Positions 17,122 to 25,409 of a DNA stretch of 33,719 bases are shown here, one piece after another. Below the pieces are notes generated by a model. The model did no database searches. It had not been told where the DNA came from and saw only the letters and a program-made list of their open reading frames with translations. Made by a program: the position numbers and the translations under genes. The DNA is from Competibacteraceae bacterium UBA2792. Lineage in GTDB: Bacteria; Pseudomonadota; Gammaproteobacteria; Competibacterales; Competibacteraceae. The DNA lies in NCBI GenBank assembly GCA_002352125.1, contig DEHU01000074.1:3229-36947 (forward strand), read 5' to 3'. Positions within the stretch are counted from its first letter, which is position 1; the number at the start of each line of letters is the position of its first letter.

Positions 17122-18088
17122 GCCGCGTCCGCAGCCAGTTCGCGGCGATCCGCAGCGGTGCGGTCAGACGCCAGGAGCGCGAAGAGGTTAGCTGATCGAG
17201 GCGAAGTTGCCATTCCCGATGCTCGTTTTCCAGTTGGATTTGCAACTCTCTAGCGCGCGTGCGCGCGTGCTCCAGTTGTTGTCGAAGATCGTCGTTTTCG
17301 AGATGAAGATCGATTGGCGATTTGATCGGTTCGGACATCGGAAGCGGTTCCGGCCACCCAGAAGGTTGCCGCTGTCTGGCGAGGGTCGCACGAAGGATCG
17401 ACCGTTCTTGCTCCGCCTCGTCCCGGCTAACGACCCAATAGGCTTCTGCCGCTTCTACCTCGCGCGGGAGGGTGTAGGTGCGGTAGCGGTTGAGCGCCTC
17501 GACGTGTCGGTCGTAGGCTTGGGCGGCCAATTGGCCGGTGAAACAGGCAATCGCGCGACGTTTTCGATCCAACAGATCGGAAATGTCCAAAAGGCGGTTG
17601 GGCGGTAGCGGCGCACCGATTTCGTAGAACGCCAGGCTGACCGCTGCGTTCGAGCGGCGGATGGCCTCCAATGCCGCCAATCCGAGGGCGCGATGGTCGG
17701 GGTGGATTTCGTAGGGCGAGGGTGCGTACAGCCAGCGAAATTCGGTTGCGATGGCGAGCAAGCGCCGTATCAATGGTTCGTCGCAGCACAATTCCCGATC
17801 CCGGTATTCCCAAAACTCCGGTTCTCCGTAACCCAAGACGTTGGCGGCCGCACGGCTTTCCTCGCGCCGCTGCGCTACGTAAGCTTCTCGCTCCGGGCCG
17901 TCGCCCCACGCTCCACCACCGTCGGTCAAAACGATGACGGCGACCGGATCGCCTGCGGCGACATGGCGCATGATGGCGCCCCCACAACCGAAGATTTCGT
18001 CGTCGGGATGCGGTGCTAGCACCAGAACCGGTCCGGTTCCCAGCACGCGCACGGCATGGTACGGTATCAATTCGCTTTCGATGCTCAT
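17093..18088 (-). CDS. PIG-L/LmbE-family N-deacetylase with coiled-coil and SxSWRxTxPLR tail
   Basis: Zinc-dependent deacetylase of 331 residues, probably acting on an N-acetylated sugar. The PIG-L core has the metal motif APHPDDEIFGCGGA (His 27, Asp 29, Asp 30), VIVLTDGG, and the second metal region YEIHPDHRALG (His 129, His 132). Typical PIG-L proteins stop near 230-250 residues. Here about 80 more follow: a coiled coil (about 258-300, LENDDLRQQLEHARTRAREL) and the tail SRSWRLTAPLR (303-313, bases 17150-17182). That tail is shared with two glycosyltransferases of the locus, so the enzyme probably works in the same complex or place. It is first in a minus-strand operon and divergent from the acyltransferase gene, with the control region between 18089 and about 18135. 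Confidence 0.88.
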   Translation of the reverse strand: MSIESELIPYHAVRVLGTGPVLVLAPHPDDEIFGCGGAIMRHVAAGDPVAVIVLTDGGGAWGDGPEREAYVAQRREESRAAANVLGYGEPEFWEYRDRELCCDEPLIRRLLAIATEFRWLYAPSPYEIHPDHRALGLAALEAIRRSNAAVSLAFYEIGAPLPPNRLLDISDLLDRKRRAIACFTGQLAAQAYDRHVEALNRYRTYTLPREVEAAEAYWVVSRDEAEQERSILRATLARQRQPSGWPEPLPMSEPIKSPIDLHLENDDLRQQLEHARTRARELQIQLENEHREWQLRLDQLTSSRSWRLTAPLRIAANWLRTRHDRHLGRCR

Positions 18089-18135
18089 TCCAGCTTACCG
18101 GCGTAACCATGCGTCATGGCACGGGCCAACCGGGC

Positions 18136-19080
18136 ATGAAAATAAAAAACGAAGATTACCATATCCGGGATTATCGACCCGGCGACGAACAAGCGATTGT
18201 CGGCTTGTTCGACCAAGTGTTCGGCAAGCGGCTGACCGAGAATCAGTGGCGGTGGAAATACGTGGCCGATGGTTCGATACCACCGCTGCGATTGGCGTTT
18301 GACGCTTCGGGACGGCTGGCCGGGCACGCTGGCGCAATTCCATTACGCGGTTGGCGACGAGGCCGGCCACTTCCTTTTTTCCAGATTTGCGACGTAATGG
18401 TCCATCCGGATGCGCGTGGTGGATTGGGCGACCGGAATCTGTTTGCTCGGCTGGTTCGCGGGTTGCTGGGTGGTGTGGCCGAACGTTGGCCGGACGCCTT
18501 CGCCTACGGCTTTCCGGGCCAGCGGCCGTACCGGCTCGGCGAACGCACGCGAGTGTACGGAGAAGTGGAACGGGCGCGCGTCGTTCATCGGCCAGCGCGT
18601 CGTAATTTGCTGCCGTTGCTCGGCGTCCGCGCGCTGGATTGGAACGATGCGCGGCTGAATGGCTTGTGGATGCGGCTGGCGCCCGGCTTCCGGTTGGCGC
18701 TGATCCGCGACGGCGACTATCTGCGCTGGCGTTATGCCGCGAACCCTTTCCATGCTTACCGGTTGCTGGGTCTGTATTGGGGCACGCGACTGTTCGGTTG
18801 GGCGGTAGTGCGGTCCGATCACGAGCGATTGTTGATCGTCGATTTGCTGGCGCCTCGTCGCTGGTTGCGATTGGCGCTGGCGGCGCTGGATCGGATCGCG
18901 GCTTCGGAAGGTGTCGGCGAAGTGGATATCTGGTTGCCGGGCGGCTGGCGCGAAGCGGCTGGCAAACGGGTGGAGTCGACCGAAGTGGTGGTGACGAACA
19001 TGGTCTGGGGGCTACAAATCCCGACTGCCGACGTTCGAGACGAACTGTATTACACGATGGGCGACTTGGATATTTTCTGA
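18136..19080 (+). CDS. GNAT-like acyltransferase
   Basis: About 314 residues from ATG 18136 (MKIKNEDYHIRDYRPGDEQA). The open frame extends upstream to 18013, but that part runs through the start of the divergent PIG-L gene; ATG 18109 is an alternative. The N-terminal half is GNAT-like: a beta-alpha start (IRDYRPGDEQAIVGLFDQVF), then FQICDVMVHPDARGGLGDRN, which resembles the GNAT acetyl-CoA motif V-x-P-x-x-R-x-x-G. The C-terminal half resembles a second, degenerate GNAT fold. Proteins of this type occur in polysaccharide loci, where they would N- or O-acylate sugar intermediates. Together with the deacetylase next door this suggests swapping of an acyl group on an amino sugar (inference). Confidence 0.78.
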   Translation: MKIKNEDYHIRDYRPGDEQAIVGLFDQVFGKRLTENQWRWKYVADGSIPPLRLAFDASGRLAGHAGAIPLRGWRRGRPLPFFQICDVMVHPDARGGLGDRNLFARLVRGLLGGVAERWPDAFAYGFPGQRPYRLGERTRVYGEVERARVVHRPARRNLLPLLGVRALDWNDARLNGLWMRLAPGFRLALIRDGDYLRWRYAANPFHAYRLLGLYWGTRLFGWAVVRSDHERLLIVDLLAPRRWLRLALAALDRIAASEGVGEVDIWLPGGWREAAGKRVESTEVVVTNMVWGLQIPTADVRDELYYTMGDLDIF

Positions 19081-19102
19081 AGGTGCCAGGTTCGGGTGGC
19101 GA

Positions 19103-20110
19103 ATGGACGACGGAGAGAGTTCTTATGCGGGGCGTTCCGTGTTGGTGACCGGCGCGACCGGTTTCATCGGCCGCCGGTTGGTCGCCGCGTTGCGGGAGCG
19201 CGGCGCGCGATTGCGGATTTTGGTACGGCCGGGCAGCACGATACCGACTGATTGGTCTGACGTGGAGATTGTGGATGGCGATCTTGCGGCTAACGTCAGC
19301 CTGATGCGGGCTTGTGGCGGTATCGACACAGTCGTCCATGCCGCTGGCTTCGCTCACGCCGACGCGGCGGATACTCCAGACTTCGCTGCCCGGCACTGGG
19401 CGGTGAATGCGGAGGGAACTTTTCGGCTACTCGATGCGGCGGTGGCTGCCGGAGTCGGGAGATTCGTTTTTCTCAGCACCGTCAAAGCGGTGGGTGACCC
19501 CGGATCACGCTGCGTCAACGAAAACTGGGATGCGCCGCCCGAGACGCCTTATGGTCGAGCCAAGCGTGCCGCCGAAGAGCGAGTCTTGGCGATGGGGCGC
19601 GAGCGGGGAATGCACGCGGTCAATCTACGGCTGGCGTTAGTCTATGGACCCGGCATGAAAGCGAATCTAGCGCGGCTGATCAAAGCCGCGCAGCGCGGTT
19701 GGTTTCCGCCTCTGCCCGAAACGGGTAACCGTCGCTCGTTGGTTCATGTGGACGATGTAGTGCTGGCGGTAATGCTGGCCGCTAACCGTGCCGCCGCTGG
19801 CAAGACCTATTTCGTGACCGATGGCCGGCCCTACTCGGGGCGAGAGCTGTACGTTACCGCCCGTCGGGCATACGGTCTTTCGGTGCCGCGCTGGACCGTA
19901 CCAGCGAACGTTCTGTACGGCGTGGCCAAGTTGATGGATAGCGCGTTGATGCTGGCGGGCCGGCGCCATCGAAAGGTTCGGGCAACGCTGGATAAATTGC
20001 TGGGCTGGGCTTGCTACGATTCCAGGCGAATTAGCGCCGAATTGGGATACAAGCCTGCTTGGACGCTGGATCGCTATTGCAAAATCGAGCTGCAAGGATT
20101 ACGCGAATGA
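19103..20110 (+). CDS. NAD(P)-dependent sugar epimerase/dehydratase (extended SDR)
   Basis: Protein of 335 residues. The Rossmann motif GATGFIG has its glycines at 17, 20 and 23, followed by VVHAAGFAHAD and the catalytic Tyr-x3-Lys in TPYGRAK (Tyr 150, Lys 154), with Ser/Thr in FVFLSTVKAVG. The substrate side has NLRLALVYGPGMKANLARLI and RSLVHVDDVV, typical of UDP-hexose 4-epimerases and their reductase or dehydratase relatives. It would make or modify a nucleotide sugar for the nearby glycosyltransferases. Exact chemistry (4-epimerase, 4-keto reductase or dehydratase) is not decidable by eye. The stop overlaps the next start as ATGA, so translation is coupled to the membrane protein downstream. 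Confidence 0.87.
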   Translation: MDDGESSYAGRSVLVTGATGFIGRRLVAALRERGARLRILVRPGSTIPTDWSDVEIVDGDLAANVSLMRACGGIDTVVHAAGFAHADAADTPDFAARHWAVNAEGTFRLLDAAVAAGVGRFVFLSTVKAVGDPGSRCVNENWDAPPETPYGRAKRAAEERVLAMGRERGMHAVNLRLALVYGPGMKANLARLIKAAQRGWFPPLPETGNRRSLVHVDDVVLAVMLAANRAAAGKTYFVTDGRPYSGRELYVTARRAYGLSVPRWTVPANVLYGVAKLMDSALMLAGRRHRKVRATLDKLLGWACYDSRRISAELGYKPAWTLDRYCKIELQGLRE

Positions 20111-21303
20111 GGGAGTCGTGGCATGCGAAAGATGGGCTGCGGTCGATAAGTGGGATTGTGCTAGCGGCGGTGGGCGGCGCCGTGGTGACCGTGCTGATTT
20201 TGATCTTGTTTTATCGTGCTGGGGGATTGCCGAGCGTGGCGTCTCCGGTGGTGTTGACCGGGAACGATCTACAACTGGTCAGCGGCCAAGGCGAAAAAAC
20301 GCCGGCTGGCCTAGAAGTCCGTCAACCGGGTCCGCAGGAGTTGACGATAGTGCGAGGATCGAGCCGGATGGCTCGGGCGGCGTTATATCGCCGCTTGTTC
20401 TGGCAGGTGGATGGGTTAGATCCAGGCCAAGAATTGCGGCTGATCTGGACCACGTTCGCTGAGCCGGGCACTGTGCAAGAACTGGTATTGCCGTCGGTGG
20501 GACCGGAAGGAGGGGCGCTGGATCTGGGGGCGGAGCCGCGCTGGCAGGATCGGATCGCCGTCGTGGGCTTGGCCCTGAGTGGCTCGCTGCGGCAGCCGTT
20601 GGTTATCCGCCGCCTGGAATTGCAACCGCTGGTACCCACCGTCACCGAACTGCTGGGCTGGGCGGTCGATGAATGGACGACGTTCGAAGATTGGAACCAG
20701 CGTTCTATCAATTATGCGGCCGGTGCGCCGCCGAACGCGCTGTTTCCGCCGGTGCTGGTCGTGGCGCTCTGGATTGGTTTCAGCGTTTCGCTGTATGCGG
20801 CGTTTGGATCGTCGCGCCGTGCTGTCGAGCAACGGTGGCCATATGTTGCCCTGTTCTTGGTGGGTTGGCTGGCGCTGGACTTGCGTTGGGAATGGGATTT
20901 GAGCAGGCGGCTAGCGCAGACCGAGGCTCGCTTCGCAGGAAAAGAAGGAGACGAGCGGCGGCTGGCGGATTTGGATGGCGACTTGTATCGCTTCTTGCTA
21001 GAAGTTCGCCGACGGTTGCCCGAACGGCCGTGCCGGTTGTTCGTCGTCAGTTCCGATCCCGGCGGCTATTGGGCCGGTCGCGCTCGCTATCATTTGCTGC
21101 CGCATAACGGTTTTATGGGATTTTCTCAACCGCCGACGGCCAACGCGGCGCGCGAAGGTGATTACGTCCTGATTTTGTCGCCTCTAGCCGGAGTGCGCTA
21201 CGACCACGAACGCAAAATGCTGGAGTGGACGAAAGGTCAGTTGCCCGCAGAAATGCTCCATGCGTCGGCTCGGGGTGTATTGCTTCGAGTTCTGGGAGGG
21301 TAA
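20107..21303 (+). CDS. Membrane protein of unknown function, paired with a GT-C-like protein
   Basis: I do not recognise a family. ATG 20107 overlaps the epimerase stop (ATGA) and gives 398 residues. One hydrophobic segment is near the N-terminus (about 15-37). A long soluble part (38-212) has a beta-sandwich look (LRLIWTTFAEPGTVQELVLP). Two more membrane segments are near 214-235 and 246-263. A C-terminal soluble part (270-398) includes CRLFVVSSDPGGYWAGRARY and DYVLILSPLAGVRYD. The gene is six bases upstream of a polytopic GT-C-like protein. A role as accessory subunit of that protein, or in assembly of the glycan on the periplasmic side, is inference from linkage only. Confidence 0.75.
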   Translation: MRESWHAKDGLRSISGIVLAAVGGAVVTVLILILFYRAGGLPSVASPVVLTGNDLQLVSGQGEKTPAGLEVRQPGPQELTIVRGSSRMARAALYRRLFWQVDGLDPGQELRLIWTTFAEPGTVQELVLPSVGPEGGALDLGAEPRWQDRIAVVGLALSGSLRQPLVIRRLELQPLVPTVTELLGWAVDEWTTFEDWNQRSINYAAGAPPNALFPPVLVVALWIGFSVSLYAAFGSSRRAVEQRWPYVALFLVGWLALDLRWEWDLSRRLAQTEARFAGKEGDERRLADLDGDLYRFLLEVRRRLPERPCRLFVVSSDPGGYWAGRARYHLLPHNGFMGFSQPPTANAAREGDYVLILSPLAGVRYDHERKMLEWTKGQLPAEMLHASARGVLLRVLGG

Positions 21304-21309
21304 GGGGCG

Positions 21310-22803
21310 ATGGCGTGGTGGCTCGTAGGATTGGCGCTAGCCTTGCCGTGGCTGACCGGCGCTTTATGGGTACGCGGAGTTTGGCGTGACGCTTCGGCTG
21401 GCGTTTGGCCGCTGGCGCTGGGCTATGGCTACTTGCTGGGATCGCTAGCGGCTTCTCTGTTACTTCGCCTCCAGGCAGCGCTGGGATTTCGGCCAAGCGT
21501 TATCGGTCCGTTGTCGGTGCTGGCGGCGTTGGCGTTGATGGGCGGGTGGTTGGCGTGGCGGCAAGCGCGTCGCGTCGATCGCCTCGATTTATCCGCGAAC
21601 CGCCTGGAACGAAGTTGGTGCGAGCAGCCGTTTTGGCAGCGCGCGCTGTTTGCGTTGTTGTTGGCTTGGCTTGGCTGGCGGCTGGCGGGATTGGCGCAGG
21701 AAATCTGGTGGCGGCCGCTATATCCGTGGGACGCGTGGACGACTTGGACCGTCCGCCCAAGGGTTTGGTCGGAATTGCGGGAGTGGGTGCCGTTCGTCGA
21801 TCCTCGTCGCTGGTTGGCCGACGCGAGCGGATCGGTTTACGCCATTGAGGCTTGGACCTATCCAGCCACGGTGCCGTTGCTGGCGTTGTGGCCGACGCTG
21901 GCCTTCGGCGCCTGGAACGAAACCGCCGCCAACCTGCCGTGGTTCGGAGCGGCGCTAGCGCTGGGATTTGGTTTTTACGGGCAGGCGCGGCTGTGGGGCG
22001 CTGCGTCCTTGACGGCGCTGGTTTTTACGTGGTTGTCGTTGTCGCTGCCGATCTTGAATACCCATGTTGCCCTGGCCGGTTATGCCGATCTGTGGATGGC
22101 TTTGGTCTTTGGGTTGGCCGCCATCGCGTTTTTTCAATGGTTGCGAAACGGTGATCGTCGACAAGGCATTTTGGCGTTGTTGTTGGCCCTGGCGTGTCCG
22201 CTGATCAAGCTGGAGGGCGCGGTCTGGCTGTCGATGTTCGTTCCCGCGTTGCTGGTCGTCTGGCTGCGCGGATGGTCGTTGTGGCTGATGGCCGGAATAG
22301 CGGTAGTACTGGGAATCGTTTGGTGGTCGGTGGGTGGCGTGACCTTTAACCTGCCAGGATGGGGATGGTTCCGGCTGCGGCCGGATTTGATCGAAGTGCC
22401 TTATCTAGGGCGGTTTAATTTAGGTTACCGCGGTACGTGGGGACCGGTGCTGAAGAATTTCTTCGTGCTGGCCAACTGGCATTTGTTTTGGTATCTGGCG
22501 CTGGTGGCGGTCGCGGTGGCGGTACCCGGTTTGCCGAAGGCGCGTTGGCGAAGCGCTGCGGCCGTTTTCGTTGGCTCTTGCTTGCTGATGTTGTTCGTGT
22601 TGTTCTTTTTGACCGACGCCCAACGTTGGGCTGAGCAGTACACCAGCATCAACCGGGTATTCCTGCATTTTGTTCCCGCGTTGCTCTTCTGGGTGATGAT
22701 GGTATTCGTGCCATCGCATCCATCCTGCGAGAACGGCCGGCAAAACCGGTATTCGCCCAGCGAAGCCGGTCCCTCAACCGGCGGCGAGTACCCGCCGGTA
22801 TAA
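21310..22803 (+). CDS. Polytopic membrane protein, GT-C glycosyltransferase-like
   Basis: Protein of 497 residues with about ten or more hydrophobic segments. After two or three N-terminal membrane helices there is a loop with LYPWDAWTTWTVRPRVW, acidic and aromatic like the first periplasmic loop of GT-C enzymes that use polyprenyl-phosphate sugars. Later segments include LPILNTHVALAGYADLWMAL and ACPLIKLEGAVWL. Such enzymes transfer a sugar from a lipid carrier to the glycan on the outer face of the inner membrane. A partner making the carrier could be the GT2/DUF2304 pair at 24363-25070 and 23940-24350. An O-antigen ligase or polymerase is an alternative. The last 30 bases overlap the convergent GT4 gene. 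Confidence 0.78.
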   Translation: MAWWLVGLALALPWLTGALWVRGVWRDASAGVWPLALGYGYLLGSLAASLLLRLQAALGFRPSVIGPLSVLAALALMGGWLAWRQARRVDRLDLSANRLERSWCEQPFWQRALFALLLAWLGWRLAGLAQEIWWRPLYPWDAWTTWTVRPRVWSELREWVPFVDPRRWLADASGSVYAIEAWTYPATVPLLALWPTLAFGAWNETAANLPWFGAALALGFGFYGQARLWGAASLTALVFTWLSLSLPILNTHVALAGYADLWMALVFGLAAIAFFQWLRNGDRRQGILALLLALACPLIKLEGAVWLSMFVPALLVVWLRGWSLWLMAGIAVVLGIVWWSVGGVTFNLPGWGWFRLRPDLIEVPYLGRFNLGYRGTWGPVLKNFFVLANWHLFWYLALVAVAVAVPGLPKARWRSAAAVFVGSCLLMLFVLFFLTDAQRWAEQYTSINRVFLHFVPALLFWVMMVFVPSHPSCENGRQNRYSPSEAGPSTGGEYPPV

Positions 22804-23937
22804 ATCGGCCACGGCGGCCGCGACCGACCCGATACCGAACCGGTCTTGCAGCGCCGCCGCGCCGGACCGGCCGAGCGTTTGCCGCTGGAGAGGGTTGTGT
22901 TGCAGTTCGCGCAGCGCTTTGGCGAGTGCTGCAGGATCGCCGGGTGGTGTCAACAAACCGTGGTTGGCTTGTCGCACGACCCAGCCGGTACCAGAACCGG
23001 GAATGTCGCTGACTACCACCGGTTTGCCGAAGCGCATCGCTTCCAGCAACACTAAACCGAAGGCTTCGGTGCGCTCCAGCGATGGCAGGCAGAGCACGTC
23101 GCAACTCGCCAGCAGAGCATCGAGATCGGCCTCGGGCTGGAAACCGGACAAAATGACCCGGTCATCGAGTTCCATCGACCGGATCAGTTCCGCTAACCGT
23201 TCTCGCCGGTCGCCGGTTCCGACGATGAGGATGCGGCTGGCCGACAGTTTGGCGGCGGCACGGATCAGCACTTCGTGACCTTTGTAGTAAGTCAGCCGAC
23301 CGATCGCCAGTATCCGGAAGGCGGTTTCGCCCCATGCCGCCGCCGCCCGTGCCAGCGCCGCCGGATCGGGATCGGGAAACCGGTTCGGATCGAATCCGAG
23401 GGGGATGACGTGACAACGGTCGCGCCACGGCTTCAAGGCGAGGCTGGCGTCCAGATAAGGCGGCGAGGTGGCGATCACCGCCCTGCTGGCGGCCAATAGC
23501 CGTTGCTCCAGCGGCCGGTATAAGCGATAGGCTAGCGCCAGCCGGCGGTCAATCGTGGATGTCACGACATCGGATTGCCACTGCACGATCCACGGTAAAC
23601 GGCGGGCGCTGGGAATGGCCAGCCCCCAAAACGCCGAGGTGTTGGGCAAGTGTAAGTGGAGCAAATCGGGTCGAAATTCGCGAATCGCCCGATTGAGCCA
23701 GAACGGAAATGCTGGACTGAGCGGAGCATAGAGCAACTGGCCGTGACAGGGGGCGCGGTAAATGGGTAAGGGATCGGATGGCGCCGGCCACGGTCCATGC
23801 CGGCCGCGCTGTTCGTCGTGCACCAAGGCTGCTGCGGCGACGCCTTGCGTTTGAAGCGCTGGTAGCAGATCGGCCAAAAAATGCTCCATGCCCCCGGCGA
23901 ACGGCGGATAATATTTGCCGACGTGCAGGACGCGCAT
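22774..23937 (-). CDS. Glycosyltransferase family 4
   Basis: GT-B transferase of 387 residues. ATG 23937 is chosen because the fold starts there (MRVLHVGKYYPPFAGGMEHF); the frame stays open to 24366 but that part opposes the DUF2304 gene and has no family character. Visible motifs are the glycine loop FAGGMEHFLADLLPAL, RILAIGRLTYYKGHEVLIRA, and the E-x7-E type donor site ERTEAFGLVLLEAMRFG. It is the last gene of a minus-strand set (GT2, DUF2304, this) and starts two bases after the DUF2304 stop. It probably adds a hexose to the lipid-linked glycan. Its 3' end overlaps the GT-C-like gene by 30 bases. Confidence 0.88.
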   Translation of the reverse strand: MRVLHVGKYYPPFAGGMEHFLADLLPALQTQGVAAAALVHDEQRGRHGPWPAPSDPLPIYRAPCHGQLLYAPLSPAFPFWLNRAIREFRPDLLHLHLPNTSAFWGLAIPSARRLPWIVQWQSDVVTSTIDRRLALAYRLYRPLEQRLLAASRAVIATSPPYLDASLALKPWRDRCHVIPLGFDPNRFPDPDPAALARAAAAWGETAFRILAIGRLTYYKGHEVLIRAAAKLSASRILIVGTGDRRERLAELIRSMELDDRVILSGFQPEADLDALLASCDVLCLPSLERTEAFGLVLLEAMRFGKPVVVSDIPGSGTGWVVRQANHGLLTPPGDPAALAKALRELQHNPLQRQTLGRSGAAALQDRFGIGSVAAAVADLYRRVLAAG

Positions 23938-23939
23938 CG

Positions 23940-24350
23940 CTATTGCCCGGTAGGGTTGGGTTTGCGGTCGCCGCTTTCTTTGCCCGCTGCGATTTCTTCC
24001 GTCCGCTCTGCCTCCGGCAGCGGTCCGCGCGCTTCCAGCATTGCCAACCGTTGCGTCAGGCGACGAATCAGCCGTTCCTGCCGGGAGCGTTCTAGATCCA
24101 TGGTCAGGATCTTGATCAGCAGCAATCCCAATCCCAGCACGATAGCTAGAATCGGCGGATATCGAACCCCCAGATGGCCGGCCAAGTAGTCGAAGAATCT
24201 TGGAAAGAACCCCAATATTCCGACGGTCGCGGCGGCTCCGATCCACCAGATCGCATAGGGGCCGTGCAGGTGATCGCGTCGGACCAACAATAAGATGATG
24301 GCGGCAAGAACGACGCCGATCACCGTCGAAGTGATTTGATACGTGATCAT
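23940..24350 (-). CDS. DUF2304-family small membrane protein
   Basis: Protein of 136 residues with three hydrophobic segments (about 4-22, 32-50, 66-85) and a charged C-terminus with a short coiled-coil-like stretch (RSRQERLIRRLTQRLAMLEA). Length, topology and the segment YAIWWIGAAATVGILGFFPR match DUF2304 proteins, which are usually encoded next to a polyprenyl-phosphate GT2. The same is true here: the GT2 stop is 12 bases upstream. The likely role is to partner or anchor that GT2 at the inner membrane, but the biochemical role of the family is not established to my knowledge. Confidence 0.8.
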   Translation of the reverse strand: MITYQITSTVIGVVLAAIILLLVRRDHLHGPYAIWWIGAAATVGILGFFPRFFDYLAGHLGVRYPPILAIVLGLGLLLIKILTMDLERSRQERLIRRLTQRLAMLEARGPLPEAERTEEIAAGKESGDRKPNPTGQ

Positions 24351-24362
24351 GGATCCGGCTTC

Positions 24363-25070
24363 TCAATCGTCGAGTGCGGGTGACGGGCGGCTGTTACCGA
24401 CCCGCGCAAGGCAGAGCACGCTAGTTTGCAACATGTATTGTCCTACCGCCCACCAGGAGCGGAACACGCGCGAAGCGCCTTGGGCCCGCGGTTGCATCGG
24501 TACCGGTACCTCGGTGATTCTTAGCCCTTTGCGGCGGAGGATCAGGAGCACGCCGACGTCCTGATAGTCCAGCAGGCTGGCTTCTTGGGTGGCGAGCACC
24601 ACCATCGCGGCGTGATTGTAGGCTCGAAAGCCAGAAGTGATGTCTTCCAGTTTCAGGCCGGTAAGCCACCGGAAATAGAGCCAGGCGATCCTGCGAGCGC
24701 GGCTGGCTCGTTCGGGAAAAGCGCCGATGGCAACATCGTCTCGATTGGCGACGAGCGGTTCCAACAGTTCGCCGATGCGATCCGGTTTGTGCTGGCCATC
24801 GGCATCGAGCGTGATGGCGGTCCGGTAACCTTGGCGCAGGGCATAACGCAGGCCGGTTTGGATCGCGCCCCAGGCGCCAAGTTGCAGGGCTAAGGGCAAA
24901 ACGATAGCGCCGGCCATGCGAGCGATCCGGGCGGTGGCATCGGTGCTGCAGTCGTCGATGACCACAACCGGACAGCCCCACGTTTGACGGATTTGGCCGA
25001 CGATGATGCCGACCGTGGCTTCTTCGTTGTAAGCGGGGATGAGAGCGATCGGGTGGTCAAGATGAGTCAT
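24363..25070 (-). CDS. GT2 glycosyltransferase, polyprenyl-phosphate sugar synthase-like
   Basis: Protein of 235 residues resembling dolichyl-phosphate mannose synthase and bacterial polyprenyl-phosphate hexose synthases. Motifs: IALIPAYNEEATVGIIVGQI, VVVIDDCSTDATARIA, the DxD motif in TLDADGQHKPDRI, and FRWLTGLKLEDITSGFRAYN, which is typical of the DPM1-like group. It lacks C-terminal membrane helices, and the DUF2304 protein directly downstream may supply them. Product would be a lipid-carried monosaccharide used by a GT-C enzyme, for which the protein at 21310 is the obvious candidate. First gene of its minus-strand set. Confidence 0.88.
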   Translation of the reverse strand: MTHLDHPIALIPAYNEEATVGIIVGQIRQTWGCPVVVIDDCSTDATARIARMAGAIVLPLALQLGAWGAIQTGLRYALRQGYRTAITLDADGQHKPDRIGELLEPLVANRDDVAIGAFPERASRARRIAWLYFRWLTGLKLEDITSGFRAYNHAAMVVLATQEASLLDYQDVGVLLILRRKGLRITEVPVPMQPRAQGASRVFRSWWAVGQYMLQTSVLCLARVGNSRPSPALDD

Positions 25071-25409
25071 CGGCCAGTTTTGGTGTTGTGGGTTCGCGGT
25101 TGGCGAACCGATGGTTTAGTGTCCACATCGCTGCAATCGACAACCGAAGCCGCGTGGTCGGTATTGCGTGCTGCAAGCGGCCAGCTTGCCCTCGGTGGTT
25201 TCGTCGGCGTGGCTCGGATTTGGCCAGCGGATTCGAGCGATTTGCTCCGCTTGCGTTCGGATGATGCTGGTATGCTCCTAACTCCAAGCTATCAGTGTCC
25301 GATTTCGTCGAACTCGTAGCAAGAGCCGCAACCAAACCGCTCGCGGGTAGTCTTTGTATTGCATGTCGCAAACCGAGTGATCAGGACTCGGATCGGGGGA
25401 GTTCAATCG
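25071..25409. other. Intergenic region between divergent GT2 and bfd
   Basis: 339 bases without a convincing gene; open frames on both strands are short and without family character. It should hold promoters for both directions. The only candidate I can point to is an extended -10-like TGGTATGCT (25268-25276) toward bfd, with no good -35. A GGGGGAG ribosome site for bfd is at about 25394-25402. Confidence 0.5.

Noticed and set aside
18095..19396. 433-codon open frame on the minus strand opposite the acyltransferase and epimerase genes
   Set aside because: Arg/Pro/Ala-rich shadow frame in GC-rich DNA, crossing two well-supported plus-strand genes.
23938..24366. N-terminal extension of the GT4 protein ending at 22774
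   Set aside because: It runs through the DUF2304 gene in another frame, and the GT4 fold begins at ATG 23937 directly after that gene.
8172..25070. Whole polysaccharide region as a mobile island
   Set aside because: No integrase, transposase, tRNA attachment site or flanking direct repeats seen; only one gene shows clearly different composition.
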